DNA of 54,594 nt, from positions 1,800,293 through 1,854,886 of the forward strand of contig BFEA01000071.1 of NCBI GenBank assembly GCA_003427395.1. Reading direction: 5' to 3'. Made by a program: the position numbers and the translations under genes. This document shows, piece by piece, positions 1 through 13,169 of the stretch. Origin of the DNA: Chara braunii (taxonomy: Eukaryota > Streptophyta > Charophyceae > Charales > Characeae). Within the stretch, counting starts at the first letter, position 1, and every line of letters begins with the position of its first letter. The notes under the pieces are model-generated. The model made no database searches and was not told the origin of the DNA. It saw nothing but the letters and a program-made list of their open reading frames with translations.

Positions 1-1505
1 GGGTCAAGTGTTGAGACGGCTCAACATGGGTCACCTAACAATCTGCTTAACTAATAAAAGGATACTATCGGGTGAGTTATCCGATCACTTACACTTGATT
101 GCATGAACCACCTGATTGCATGAGGACTGCATGTGCTTTTGAAGGGCGGCTGGGTACTCCCGTAGGGCTACTCGACTACTCTTCTGACTTAACGGATTGT
201 TTGGAATTGATCAAGTAGTGGAAGTTTCCCGGGTGAATCAGCCACTACTTGCGTATGTCAGGACAAGGAAAAGAGAAAGGAAAAGNAGTGCTCCATCGGG
301 AGCGACTCTAAAGGTCCCTAAAAAGGAACGCAACAGAAAACGAAATACCGCGGGGAAAAATGAATTAGAGAAAGAAGACACCCCGTGTTGCCACAGTTCA
401 AAGGGAGAAACCACCGAACGGCATGAGTAGATCTAAGTCAGTTTACCACGTGAGCACCAACGGGTGTGCTTATCCGCAAGAGAGAATGTAAGGAATGAAA
501 GGGGAGAGAAATATGAGTTTCCCTGAAAGACAGTTTGGGGCATAGGCAAGAAACTCCTTAAAATAAAAAGAAGAGGAGTGACAAACGATTCAGGATAGAT
601 AGAAGGTAGGGATTAGACTTTGGGATGTTGATCCCAAAGCTCATAAACTAACACTAAGGGCCTGACCCTTAGATGTCATTATGTGGGGATCAAGTAAGGG
701 GATGTTGAACCATTGTCGACCTGTGTGTGTGCAGGTCTTTACTTTAGTCTACTACAATTGAAGGAGAAGTCCTACATAAGGAACTCAATTTTCTGTTATC
801 ACTCGATAACAGGTCGGTCATTGCCGATTCAACTTTTTCCGCCTTGACTTGATACCTACACCTAAAATCAAACCCTGTGGTCAGTAAAATTGTCACCTGT
901 GGTCGTTGCCTAAATAGTCCTGGTCACTCTCAAGGGTCCTTTGAATAAATGTGAGGAGGTTGGGCTTGCATCTCAGGAAAGATAGAGCTCTCAAGCATGG
1001 TTTGGGGAGTGAGGGACAATGCCAATGGTTGATGGTTGACGCCGTTAGTGCATGGCATGTGAACTGTCTTTGCATTATGTTGTGCATGTCTGTTTTGTGC
1101 ATGATTTGGGCTGGACTGGAATTGACATCGTGAAGAGTTTGGACACTCAGCACTTGTGAAAGTGGGAAGGGTTCCCAGCGGTAATGCCTCGCTATTTCAT
1201 AATCAAGTCTTATATATATCTTGATGATCAGTCATACATTGAGTGAAATAGTTTACCTTTGGTAGTGAAAGGGTTTTGATACTCTGAATATAGTGGTCAA
1301 GAAGATTATGTCTTTGGAACAGAAGCGGGAATAGACGGCCGTTTCAAAGTTCGATCTGAATATCTAATGGGTCAGTCATAGGTGTCCTACCGCGCGTACC
1401 CCATTTTCATGCTACAGCGATCGAGCAAACGCCCTCGGCCGACCTACCTCTGCTCAGGCATGTAAAAGCCTTTGTACGTGGGCCGGTAGCTCAGAAGGGA
1501 TACGC

Positions 1506-1537
1506 CTACCTGAGGGTGGTGACAGCCCCTCGGGTAG
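1506..1537. other. GC-rich hairpin conserved in all element X copies
   Basis: CTACC-t-GAGGG (1506-1516) can pair with CCCTC-g-GGTAG (1527-1537) across a 10-nt loop. The same stem is present in copy B (about 11808-11839) and copy C (about 18690-18720), with differences falling in the loop. The sequence just upstream (about 1487-1500) resembles a Pol III A box, but no B box follows at tRNA spacing. Confidence 0.5.
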
Positions 1538-1739
1538 AGGTAAGTTGTACTTCGCGACGTCCCGACCTGTCGCAGGGCGTCGTGAGAGGTATAGCACGCG
1601 CGCACGGTTGGAGTGGTGACAAGTTGATTCTTCAGAGATAAATCCTGCGTGACACGACCGTGAGGTTCACCGCTCTCAGTGGGGTGCGGGACCGCCGCGC
1701 GCGAGAGGTGGCACCGTTGCCGGGGATCTCGCTTTCCAG

Positions 1740-1765
1740 CCGAGGTCCGTAGTGAACGGACTCGG
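1740..1765. other. Hairpin in element X, with a related one 200 bp on
   Basis: CCGAG-g-TCCGT (1740-1750) pairs with ACGGACTCGG (1756-1765), giving a ten-pair stem with one bulge and a 5-nt loop. About 200 bp downstream, near 1938-1966, a diverged version pairs GGTCC with GGACC. The surrounding 110 bp (about 1700-1810 and 1900-2010) are an internal imperfect duplication inside element X. Confidence 0.45.
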
Positions 1766-3372
1766 ATATGGTTAAACGATGATCACGGCGAAACGATAAC
1801 TTTTAAATAAGTTTCTACAGTTTGTGTCATATTAGTTGATTTATCATTGGCTAGACAGTAAAGAATGTTATATGTAGAGGTGAGAAGTCACACCGACCAT
1901 CCCAACAGGTATCACGCTGACAGGGACCTTCGGTTGCGTGCCAAGGTCCTATGTGAACGGACCATGGTCTGGTTAATTGAAGCCCTAGCAAAACGACAAA
2001 CGAAAGATAGGGTAGTGTTCAACCTCTATTAAGATGGTAAGAGGCCTACTACGATGAATTGTCAGTCTATTGATGTGAGCATTTGTCTAGGGTAGATTTC
2101 ATGAGATTAGGTGAGTACAATTTAAAGTATATAGTCTACCGTACCTTAAGAATAATAGTCAGTCCTTCTATCACTTGCCCGAGGTCATAGTTAATCCCAT
2201 ATCAGGTTAGAAAAGTAACATAGAGGGTAGCGATCAAGGATTGCGAAATCTTTTAAAAGCAAGTTAGTAAGAGTAGCAAGAGGAATCATCAAGTCTGCCT
2301 AGGAACTGTTTTTACTAAGGTATTCTTTTCAAATTGTGACGCTTTCTGCCCCTACGACAACCTCGCATACTTCTGAAGCATTCATTCTTTCGTAGAGATA
2401 CACGTCCGTATACATAAAGCATTAAAAAACTCAACACTACTTTAGGTGTCTCATCCCTTCGGCCATGCCACGTGGGGCCGGAACTGAAAGGGGAAGAGGC
2501 AGCTGGCAGGGAAAGGCGACTGAAAAACCTATCGACCTTACGAGAGAAGAGCGAGAGGAAGAAGACGAGGAAGAAGAGAAGTAGGAGGGATTAAGGTTGC
2601 GACGACATCAAGAGGACCTGCGCGAATGAACGATGTCTCCAGGGAAAATGAGGTATTACTCTTATAAGTACAAACAACGTTACAACTCTCCGCCGCCGCG
2701 CCTTGAGCCGCGTTCTCGTACTTTTCTGATGGTGTATTTTTCTCCCTCTTCTTCCATGGCACGTTGAGTTCGACAGTTGACTGTCCTTCCCCTGCCACAT
2801 CGACCTGCTCTTCCACCTCCGCCGCATGTGCATGACCCTCCCGTAGTGTCTTAGGCTATGCTAACGGATCATAGATTATGTATTACCCTGACACTATTCT
2901 TCCTATGACAGATATAATTATGCGGGTTGGTTTCATACCTATTGTACAAAGGGATCATTTGAAGATGTCATCCCGTCAACACGAAGCTGTACCAGGATAA
3001 GTAATGATTTAGTACTTGTCTAGGTCATCAGATGAAAACACCGTCGAGGTGGAAAATAGGTCACGATGATTTGTATATTTCTTCCCTTGTCAAGAACAAT
3101 ACCCATGATGAGGAGTGTTCGTCTGGGAAGAAAAAGGGGAGTTGAGGAAAGGTGTTGGCACCTGTTTAGGGATAGGCGATCTAGATAGGTGTGAGGCGAT
3201 TCCTAAGGTTTTTTTTGTCCTGAATAGGCACAAATTTCTCTTCATAAGTAAAGGTACCAATCAATCGGCTATAGCAAGAGAAGGGTAGGAGAGTTCTAGT
3301 AACATGCCAATGAGTGGNAGACATACCTAGGGATACAAGGGGGTCTAAATATAGGTAGAGTCAGTGNAGACC

Positions 3373-6300
3373 CTCGTTTGCTGTGGGTTGTTAATAAAAG
3401 TCCAATGTTAGNAAAAAGTCAATGTAAGCCGAGTCCGTCCATGAGAGAAATTTAGAGGTCGATTTCGTCTATAAGAAGCGGTCAAAGGCCGCAGCCAGTA
3501 AGGCAGTGAGAAGTTAGATGGTAAATCATTCTGTTTTTGTTTAACTTGCTGACAAAATTCAGGTATGAGGCTATCTGTTAGAACTCATCTACTCCAAGAT
3601 CATCTGTCTGAATCTAAGCGCTTAAAATTTCCTTCATTTTAAGACTATTCAAATTTATTCATTCGTGCCAAGTTTATTTGAGTCAAGCATATTTAATACT
3701 ATTCATATGAGACTATCCATCTGATGCATTTTTATTCATGGTTGCTTGCTGAGTTACCCGTCTGAGTTTATTTGTTTAAAACTGTGCGCCTTAATCCATC
3801 TTTATGAGCTAATCAAATATGACTATCCGTTTGTATCGATTTCACTTGAACCTATATGGTTGGTTTGCTCTCCTGTTACAAAGTAGAAGTGCTATGCAGA
3901 ATCCACGTTCGACGCGGGTTCGGAGGTGAATGGAATGACCGACTCCTTGGGAGGAGAGATTCTCTAGGAGATAGTCAATGCGTAAAATTTACTCTTGCGG
4001 GAGTTGCAATCCTAAGTTATCCTTTCCCTGAAAGATGGCTTGAAGGAGCTATAAAATCGTCTTCAGAAATAGTAGTGAGACCCACGCCGGAACTATGTTC
4101 TTGGTCCATAGTGGGGTGTTGTCACCTAACCCTTTGAGGAGAGGTGACTACATTACTATTAAGAAGGAAGAAAATGTTTGAGCCTTGTTAGACTATGGTC
4201 TGTNAAGGAGGNGACTACTACCTGCCGCAAGAAAGCAGGGGGTGATGCCCCAACTATCTTTGTGTCAAGTGGGCTCATCTGCGCAAGACGGGATATGGAT
4301 CNTGGAACGTGTATGGTGGGGTTGTCTACTAATGGACAAGGGTCTGCAAGGAACGAATATTGGAATCGGAGGGTGAAGCAGTGAGGCTTGGTCCTTGAGC
4401 AGGGCTCGGGAGTCTAAGATGTTAACCCTTCTAAGGNATTACACTGCCCATTGACACAATATACTCTTGTCAAAGCCCAGAGAGTAGAATGTAGTATTCT
4501 CATTATTTTTGCATCAAGNAGCATTTATCATTAGAGAGCTTATTAAACCACAACATGACTATTGTTCATCATAACAGCTAGCATAANTTTCTCATCATCA
4601 CTACGCANGCATATACCAGTTGAATTTGTCTTTTCGCTTGTTAATACTAGTTACTTACTCAACTATNATAAAAATTGTTGTTACTATGGCAGTATATTCA
4701 TACTATAAGTAACAATTATTATGATAATTTATGACATTCAANATTCAAAAATCANNAATGTATTATTATCGCANTATAATATCATNTGTTTTTGAATGGT
4801 CTTAGACGTTGGAAATGAGCAATGTTAGTGAGGTATGATTTGAAGATTACCTTTCAAGAGGGGTATTGTGAAAATAAGAGATTTTGAATAGTGATGAAAG
4901 AGGTTTGCTGGACATTTGTGAGCAGAACTTNGAAGTAATTNAAGAAGGTCAGAAACTCGTATGCTAAGGAAAACCCCAGCGTAGCCTTGCCTATTGAAAA
5001 AGAAGATGGGTTGAAATTGTCCTTGTNAAGTTTGGTTAGGGGGGATATATATATCGGTTCCTGGTGGGGTACGTCTTTTAATGAGGGTATCCTTATTTTT
5101 GGATTGGATATGACTTCAACAATAATGAGGACAGTGCAATGACCCTCTACACCTCGTCATCGTTTTCGGTTACTCTTGGTATCAAGCTGACATTAGGACT
5201 TGAAAACATGCTCGCGAGGCGANTAAGATTTAGTTGAGATAGTTNCCGCGAAGTGGNAAAAAATAATAAGTCATAGGAAGGTTAGGGAGGCTGATGAGTT
5301 CATACTCCCGTCCTCCCCGTTACGAGTCGTTCTACCCAAAATTTATTATGAAATAACATTTCANGGGTCGAGAGAAAATAAAAATGTCATTGGAGGCTGC
5401 TTTGGTAGTACAAGGATGAGCGACACTTTGATCTCTTTGTTTTAAGTTCTATGATGAGACTCTCACAATTTCCTTTCTTTAAATAAGATAGTGTACTCTA
5501 GTAGTCGACTGTGAGATAAGATCTGCGACATATTTGTTATTTCCCGCTTAGATGCAATGATGAACTTCAGTAGGTAGGATAGATGAAGTGTCATAGAGTA
5601 TGTACTCCGATACATGAGGTGTCAGAAGATTTTATTGTCTCTTTTATACTTTTTTGACTTAGCATGTGTACTCTAACAATAAGGGATAAGAGAGACATGT
5701 GACTCAAGTTCCAAGACTGTTTTTNGCTCGACATTATGGATTCGACTAAGTTTTTTCCTGAGTCATATATGATTTCTATCTATGGGGTATGCCGACGAGG
5801 AACACTTTTCACTTTCACAATTGAGTTGGTCCAGTATTTGGTTTTGATTGATAAAATGTGTATCTTGGATATGTGTACAGTCTGTGCTGTCCAATCTTGA
5901 ATTAGAATGCTCAGAAAAATGCCTAAGAGTTCAAGAAAGATAGGGTGAAAATTGATATGCACACTTTGAAAGTGCTTTGCATTTATGGTCAGTTTTTTCC
6001 ATGTTTTATCTTATGTGGATTGTCAAAAAAAATTTGAGGCATCTGAAAAACCCTGTGAATCAGGGAAATGAATGTTATGAATGTAATGTATGTTTTTTAT
6101 GCCTTCTGACAAGACAAGGGGTCAAACAAAAACTTTTTATACTTTCATTATGAATATTTTGGTTGGTTTTTCTATTGGAAAAACATCCCCGAGACGTGTG
6201 CCTATCCAGCCTGTGATCGAGGTCTGGTAGGCACGGCCCCTAAGTGGCTCTGACGATGTCCCTCGATCAGAGATAAGTTTTACAATCATGTTGAATCATT

Positions 6301-8040
6301 CTTATTGATATTGTTTCTTTCATATCTACATTCAATGGGTTTGTTCCGTCATTCAGAGACAACTGACGAGGGGAGAAAAATATTATTTGGTCAAATTGAA
6401 TTTCATATGTGTATTTTTGAAATGATCATCGCTCATCCACTTATGGAGGTCAGTCTGAGGGACTTAAAATTACCAAGCCTATGGTGGAAANTNGGCATCG
6501 TTGGGACGTAACTCCCAGCGTGGGCTNCTGACCAAGNATAACCAGGCAACAGGCCTTCCGATTACGGCCTGGGACTAAACTTGAGGGGAAGAACTCCCTA
6601 NTGATAGTATCNGTTCAGNTAAGATATCGGGGGGATCGGGAGTCAGGTCTAGATATTTTAGTAGGAGGTATTTATCCTGTGTTGCGTAACCAATGCAGGT
6701 ACCACCATTAAATTAACAACATGGTGGGCCACAGATTAGGCCTGATCAACCGACTGTGGTGAGTTGAGACCAAGGTTGCCGATTCCCTCGCATTAGACTT
6801 CGATTGGGACGGTAAAAACTGACTAAGGTTAAGACCCGCGTCCAAAGAGTAGGATTCAATTATGATTCCTAACTCCTCGGACACTCAACGACATCCTGGT
6901 TAATAAAGTCTAAAGTTGTGGGGAGAGGCTATCATTATCTTCCTTGGTGACCTCTGTAACTGTAGTACAGATCCAGTATCCCCACTTTGAGTCATATGGA
7001 ATAATATTTCTTTGGTATTACAATTTTTCAAGGTATGTAGGAGACCCAGGTTGAAATCCTGGCAGTATGGACGTACCAAGGGAGACAGTGAGGATCTACA
7101 AACCACAACTTCATCCAGGAAATCGNATTTTGACAACTTGTCGCGTCAGAAGGCCTTTGTTTGCATTTAGGTTTTCCAGCGACGGAGACGTCGCTGAATG
7201 GGGTCCGGGAACACTGTCGGAGCAAACACCCTTACAAGGGTATTTGCTCATGATTTTGCATATGATANAGTATCAACGCCTGTCGCCGTGCCAGAGACAG
7301 TCTGGAGTAAAAANTGAGAATTTTCTTTGGCTTGGTGATGTGAAGCAAACTTCTCGACCATTGTGGTCGAGATTTCTAGGTGACTGTGCACAGTGATACG
7401 ACGTATATAATAACAGGTAAGGGTTAGTAAAAAAAATTAAAATTCTTCGACCGCAAGGGCCGGAGGGTTGGAATAGAACAAAGGAAGGTTGCGTGTGATG
7501 CGTCGACCACAATCTAGATCAGTAAAAGGTTCAGGCAGTAAGGAAAAAAAACAAATTAGATCAAGTCCAGAGGCGTCGGACCGATCGGTACGGGAAAACC
7601 TGTTCGTCGCACCGCNGTAAGCTCGAAAGCGGACTGAGATAAAAAAGTATAAGCCCCGGTCGCGCGGCCAGGGCAGCCAATAGAAATGTGCCACCTCACC
7701 AAGCGGCGACGGTTGGTGTTGGGCCTCTAAAAATGCCAACTGTTGTCTTGCTTCACGCGGCCTCGAGTGCCGTGCACATCTACCTCTACTGGTGTGGTAC
7801 CGACATACCCGCTACTTGAGTGTTTTCCCTACCACAACCCTCAATGTTACGGCCGCAGGCAAATACCGGCTCTTTGGGCCAACAGGTGAATCGAGTGCCC
7901 TTGCAGGTCGCGAATGCACTCAAGCCGACAAGCAATCAGATAGGCTTGCGGACCAGCTAGAGAGCACACACACTAACTTAAGAAAAATGGGCCGAGTCCC
8001 CTCGTCGGATTGAGTCCCGCTACTGTTTATAAACTAAGTT
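3373..8040. other. Loop between inverted element X arms; no gene seen
   Basis: About 4.7 kb of AT-leaning sequence between the inverted arms. I find no reading frame with recognisable protein similarity. About 35 isolated N bases are scattered here (for example 3318, 4204, 4212, 4755, 5222, 6491, 7126, 7616), far denser than elsewhere, as expected for a consensus over several repeat copies or poorly supported sequence. A B-box-like word (AGGTTGAAATCC, near 7048) has no matching A box. The frame at 7437-7739 on the minus strand was examined and left uncalled. Confidence 0.5.
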
Positions 8041-8060
8041 GTTCCCTTTCTATTCGAAGT

Positions 8061-8150
8061 GGGAGCTAGCTCAGTAGGTTAAGGTGCGGGACTGTCAAGT
8101 GAAGGGTGTAGGGTTCGAGTCCACCCAAATACTGAAGCTAACTCTTTTTT
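8061..8150 (+). ncRNA. tRNA-like Pol III unit (possible SINE head or tRNA pseudogene)
   Basis: An A-box match TAGCTCAGTAGG (8067-8078) and a B-box match GGTTCGAGTCC (8112-8122) lie at tRNA-like spacing, and a TTTTTT Pol III terminator follows at 8145-8150. The segment between them, with the loop-like word CTGTCAA, resembles an Asp (GTC) anticodon arm. The T stem and anticodon stem do not pair well, so a working tRNA is unlikely. It is more likely a tRNA-derived SINE head, a short Pol III RNA or a decayed tRNA. Internal promoter and terminator are seen directly; transcription is inferred. Confidence 0.5.
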
Positions 8151-8230
8151 GCAAGGAGCTCCTCTACACTTTCACCCGGACTCGGTTGGTTGGGGCTCGA
8201 TCCCGTGCCCTGGTTATTAGAAGTTAGTAG

Positions 8231-9812
8231 TTAGTTGGAGCAGCTAGATTTTGTTTTGCTCGTGCACGACAAGTGGCATGAGCAGTCCCTTCCCGTATTT
8301 CTGGCGCAGGCTTTCATGAACCAGTCTGCCACATCCTGCAGTCCGTCCTTGTGTGCCGCTGGCTCTTTTCCTGCGGGTGGCAGGGGTTCATCTGTTGGTT
8401 GGCTATCGACGTTTGTCATTTCGACTTCAAGGGGGGAGGGTGGAGCCGGGGCTCCCGGGATAACTTCGATCTCCATAGGTTGGGGGCCAAAGGCCTCTTC
8501 GAGAAAGTCAGCTGTTTTAAGCAGTTCCGGTTGAGCGTCACGCAACTGACCCACGTTCTGGTGGCACTCGCATTTTCCTTTCTCAGATAACAATTGTTTC
8601 GGTATATACTCCATCGCTGTCGGGCCCCAGTTTTGTCGTTTTTGCTTCTGTTTTTCACGAGGCTGCGGGTTTTGAAGTGAGGGTTGCGGGGTTTTCTCCC
8701 GCGGGGGGGTTGATGCACCCCGACCCTTGGGTTGTGCGGGGGAGGGCTCCACTAACTGTGGGTTTCCTTTGCCTTTTGGCGGTGTCCAATCGTCCGGCGG
8801 TTTGGCAGAGCCGTACGGGTCGCCGCGTCCTTCCTAAGTCAATCCCCTTGCTTGACCTTTGTGGTCGAGGTCGTCCCGGAAGACCCAGCCTTCATAACCC
8901 CTATCCACCAGGTACCACCTGTTGGGCCTGTTGTGGTCTTGTTGCAGCCTACCTGTCGTGGGCTTTCTCTTATTCGGGTGCAGGGGGCACGCTATTTCGG
9001 TCATACGCCCTACATTTAAAGCACCAAGGCCTAAATTTATGGGCCGTATGAATTTAGTAGACTTTCCCCCCCATTCTATAGGGGATGATGTCGTCAATAG
9101 AGAACGGTTAATTTTTGGGGATATCCAAGGCCAACATCAGATAGTCGTCCCGTTTTGCTACGTATGACGGGAGCGGGTCAATGAAGTCGACGATGTTGAA
9201 GTGTTGACCAAATTCATACACGAAGGCGGCCTGCACTTCTACCGGAATGTGTCTGAACTCGACCCAGAAGTAATCCCTCATCAGTTGTTCCCGCTTCTCT
9301 TCCGGGGTCTGCTTTTTGGGTTGCCAGGAGTAGATGCAGACGTCTGATCTTTCCCATCTCAACTTCTTTCACCCGTCCCTCCTCTGTTTATCTTGTGTAA
9401 ATAGGCTGAGCACGGTGAAGACCGTAGAGGTGATAGGTTGAATCAAGAAGAACTCTTGAACTGCATCGGGGTTGCCTTTCATCTCTTCAATCCGTTTGTA
9501 AATCCATTTTATTTTGTCGTTGACCGATTTGCTTGCTGCTTCACCGTAAAACAGCCAGTTACTGGCGTGTTTGATGTAGATCTCGTCTCTTACCCCCAAC
9601 TTGTCCTCCGAGTAGGTGCGCATCCAAAGGGGGGGGGGGGGTGCACAAGGCGGCAGGGGGGCTTGTCTCTGTTGCCGGGGCACAGGGGGCTTCATTCCCG
9701 TCGGGCGTGTGTATGGGGACGTGGTCAAGTGCCTGTTCAAGGCGTATCTCATCGCCCCCTGGTAGTAAATAAGGGATCTTGTCCCCTTCCCTCTCCTTGT
9801 TAGCAAATCCAT
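8231..9812 (-). pseudogene. Decayed LINE ORF1-like (gag, DUF4283-like) frame
   Basis: Reading down the minus strand from 9812, a single coding path of about 525 codons can be followed with in-frame stops near 9369 (TGA) and 8834 (TAG) and one frameshift near 9105. The first part (9812-9369) has a proline-rich N-terminus. The middle (9362-9108) has the layout of the DUF4283-type domain of plant LINE ORF1 proteins: a YSWQP block, then WVEFRHIPVE, then a G..F.IVDF stretch ending in a hydrophobic LMLALDIP strand. Next comes a CPLHP segment that may be a remnant zinc knuckle, then a low-complexity Pro/Glu-rich tail. No reverse-transcriptase frame follows below 8231, so only the ORF1 part remains. 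The family call rests on pattern, not on a search. It differs from ORF1 of the LINE at 27.6-33.8 kb. Confidence 0.45.
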
Positions 9813-9909
9813 GGGCTACTGTTGCCCACGTGTCTGTTGCCGATTAGTTTTTTCCTTTTTGTGTATTCCCCTTTTTTGGTGCGCTTGATGTGTGATTGAT
9901 TGGACTCAG

Positions 9910-9927
9910 TTTTTTTTTTTTTTTTTT
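9910..9927. repeat. Poly(T) tract of 18
   Basis: Uninterrupted T18 next to the 5' edge of element X copy B. It could be the poly(A) tail of a minus-strand retroposon, but no body is identifiable. It lies upstream of the ORF1-like frame on the minus strand, so it is not that element's tail. Confidence 0.6.
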
Positions 9928-12900
9928 GGTTTCTCTATCGTGGATGTTTTTATTCAGACTTGCTGGCTGGGNGGTCTCTACTAACTCTACCTATATTTAG
10001 ACCCTCTTGTATCCCTATGTATGTCTTCCACTCATTGGCATGTTACTAGAACTCTCCTACCCTTCTCTTGCTATAGCCGATTGATTGGTACCTTTACTTA
10101 TGAAGAGAAATTTGTGCCTATTCAGGACAAAAAAACCCTTAGGAATCGCCTCACACCTATCTAGATCGCCTATCCCTAAAGAGGTGCCAACACCTTTCCT
10201 CAACTCCCCTTTTTCTTCCCAGACGAACACTCCTCGTCATAGGTATTGTTACTGACAAGGGAAGAAATATACAAATCATCGTGAACTATTTTCCCCTTCG
10301 AAGGTGTTTTCATCTGATGACCTAGACAAATACTAAATCATTACTTATCTTGGTACAGCTTCGTGTTGACGGGACGACATCTTCAAATGATCCCTTTGTA
10401 CAATAGGTATGAAACCAACCCGCATAATTATATCTGTCATAGGAAGAATAGTGTCAGGATAATACATAATCTATGATCCGTTAGCATAGCCTAAGACACT
10501 ACGGGAGGGTCAGGCACATGCGGCGGAGGTGGAAGAGCAGGTCGATGTGGAAGGGGAAGGACAGTCAACTGTCGAACTCGACGTGCCATGGAAGAAGAGG
10601 GAGAAAAATACACCATCAGAAAAGTACGAGAACGCGGCTCAAGGCGAGGCGGCGGAGAGTTGTAACGTTGTTTGTACTTATAAGAGTAATACCTCATTTT
10701 CCCTGGAGACATCGTTCATTCGCGCAGGTCCTCTTGATGTCGTCGCAACCTTAATCCCTCCTACTTCTCTTCTTCCTCGTCTTCTTCCTCTCGCTCTTCT
10801 CTCGTAAGGTCGATAGGCTTTTCAGTCGCCTTTCCCTGCCAGCTGCCTCTTCCCCTTTCAGTTCCGGCCCCACGTGGCATGGCCGAAGGGATGAGACACC
10901 TAAAGTAGTGTTGAGTTTTTTAATGCTTTATGTATACGGACGTGTATCTCTACGAAAGAATGAATGCTTCAGAAGTATGCGAGGTTGTCGTAGGGGCAGA
11001 AAGTGTCACAATTTGAAAAGAATACCTTCGTAAAAACAGTTCTTAGGCAGACTTGATGAGTCATCTTGCTACTCTTACTAACTTGCTTTTAAAAGATTTC
11101 GCAATCCTTGATCGCTACCCTCTATGTTACTTTTCTAACCTGATATGGGATTAACTATGACCTCGGGCAAGTGATAAAAAGACTGACTATTATTCTTAAG
11201 GTACGGTAGACTATATACTTTAAATTGTATTCACCTAATCTCATGAAATCTACCCTAGACAAATGCTCACATCAATAGACTGACAATTCATCGTAGTAGG
11301 CCTCTTACCATCTTAATAGAGGTTGAACACTACCCTATCTTCCGTTTGTCGTTTTGCTAGGGCTTCAATTAACCAGAGCCTCGTCCGTTCACATAGGACC
11401 CCGGCAGGCAACCGAACATCCCCGTCAGCGTGATACCTGTTGGGATGGTCGGTGTGACTTCTCACCTCTACATATAACATTCTTTACTGTCTAGCCAATG
11501 ATAAATCAACTAATATGTCACAAACTGTATTAACTTATTTAAAAGTTATCGTTTCGCCGTGATCATCGTTTAACCATATCCGAGTCCGTTCACTAAGGAC
11601 CTCGGCTGGAAAGCGAGATCCTCGGCAACGGTGCCACCTCTCGCGCGCGGCGGTCCCGCACCCCACTGGGAGCGCTGAACCTCACGGTCGTGTCACGCAG
11701 GATTTATCTCTGAAAAATCAACTTGTCACCACTCCAACCGTGCGCGCGTGCTATACCTCTCACGACGCCCTGCGACAGGTCGGGACGTCACGAGGTACAA
11801 CTTACCTCTACCCGAGGGGCTGTACCACCCTCAGGTAGGCGTATCCCTTCTGAGCTACCAGCTCACGTACGAAGGCTTTTACATGCCTGAGCAGAGGTAG
11901 GTCGGCCGAGGGCGTTTGCTCGATCGCTGTAGCATGAAAATGGGGTACGCGCGGTAGGACACCTATGACTGACCCGTTAGATATTCAGGTCGAACTTTGA
12001 AACGGCCGTCTATTCCCGCTTCTGTTCCAAAGACATAATCTTCTTATGACCACTATATTCAGAGTATCAAAACCCTTTCACTACCAAAGGTAAACTATTT
12101 CACTCAATGTATGACTGATCATCAGGATATATATAAGACTTGATTATGAAATAGCGAGGTATTACCGCTGGGAACCCTTCCCACTTTCACAAGTGCTGAG
12201 TGTCCAAACTCTTCACGATGTCAATTCCAGTTCAGCCCAAATCATGCACAAAACAGACATGCACAACATAATGCAAAGACAGTTCACATGCCATGCACTA
12301 ACGGCGTCAACCATCAACCATTGGCATTGTCCCTCACTCCCCAAACCATGCTTGAGAGCTCTATCTTTCCTGAGATGCAAGCCCAACCCCCTCACATTTA
12401 TTCAAAGGACCCTTGAGAGTGACCAGGACTATTTAGGCAACGACCACAGGTGACAGTTTTACTGACCACAGGGTTTGATTTTAGGTGTAGGTATCAAGTC
12501 AAGGCAAAAAAAGTTGAATCGGCAACGACCGACCTGTTATCGAGTGATAACAGAAAATTGAGTCCCTTATGTAGGACTTCTCCTTCAATTGCATAGACCA
12601 AAGCAAAGACCTGCACACACGCAGGTCAACAATGGTTCAACATCCCCTTACTTGATCCCCACATAATGACATCTAAGGGTCAGACCCTTAGTTCTAGTTT
12701 ATGAGCTTTGGGATCAACATCCCAAAGTCTAATCTCTACCTTCTATCTATCTTGAATCGTCTGTCACTCCTCCTCTTTTTATTTTAAGGAGTTTCTTGCC
12801 TATGCCCCAAACTGTCTTTCAGGAAAACTCATATTTCTCTCCCCTTCCATTCCTTACATTCTCTCTTGCGGATAAGCACACCCGTTGGTGCTCACGCGGT

Positions 12901-13169
12901 AAACTGACTTAGATCTACTCATGCCGTTCGGTGGTTTCTCCCTTTGAACTGTGGCAACACGGGGTGTCTTCTTTCTCTAATTCATTTTTCCCCGCGGTAT
13001 TTCGTTTTCTGTTGCGTTCCTTTTTAGGGACCTTTAGAGTCGCTCCCGATGGAGCACTNCTTTTCCTTTCTCTTTTCCTTGTCCTGACATACGCAAGTAG
13101 TGGCTGATTCACCCGGGAAACTTCCACTACTTGATCAATTCCAAACAATCCGTTAAGTCAGAAGAGTAG

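Larger units (their letters stand above)
1..3372 (-). repeat. Element X, copy A (inverted, cut by window start)
   Basis: This block is the near-identical reverse complement of 9973-13344: position p here corresponds to about 13345-p, checked at many points along both arms. Similarity stops near 3372, where copy B also diverges, so about 3372 (9973 in B) is probably the element's own 5' edge. The other side runs off the window. Three short open frames recur in the copies (197-430 plus, 893-1153 minus, 2538-2816 minus), but their differences between copies are mostly amino-acid changing and no family is recognisable, so I do not call genes. The block contains several GC-rich hairpins. No LTR signals, terminal inverted repeat, reverse transcriptase or transposase are visible. 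It could be an LTR, a non-autonomous transposon or a segmental duplication. Confidence 0.85.

Noticed and set aside
893-1153. 86-codon frame conserved as an open frame in all three element X copies
   Set aside because: Differences between copies are mostly amino-acid changing, with no sign of purifying selection. The copies are simply young. The same applies to the 77- and 92-codon frames.
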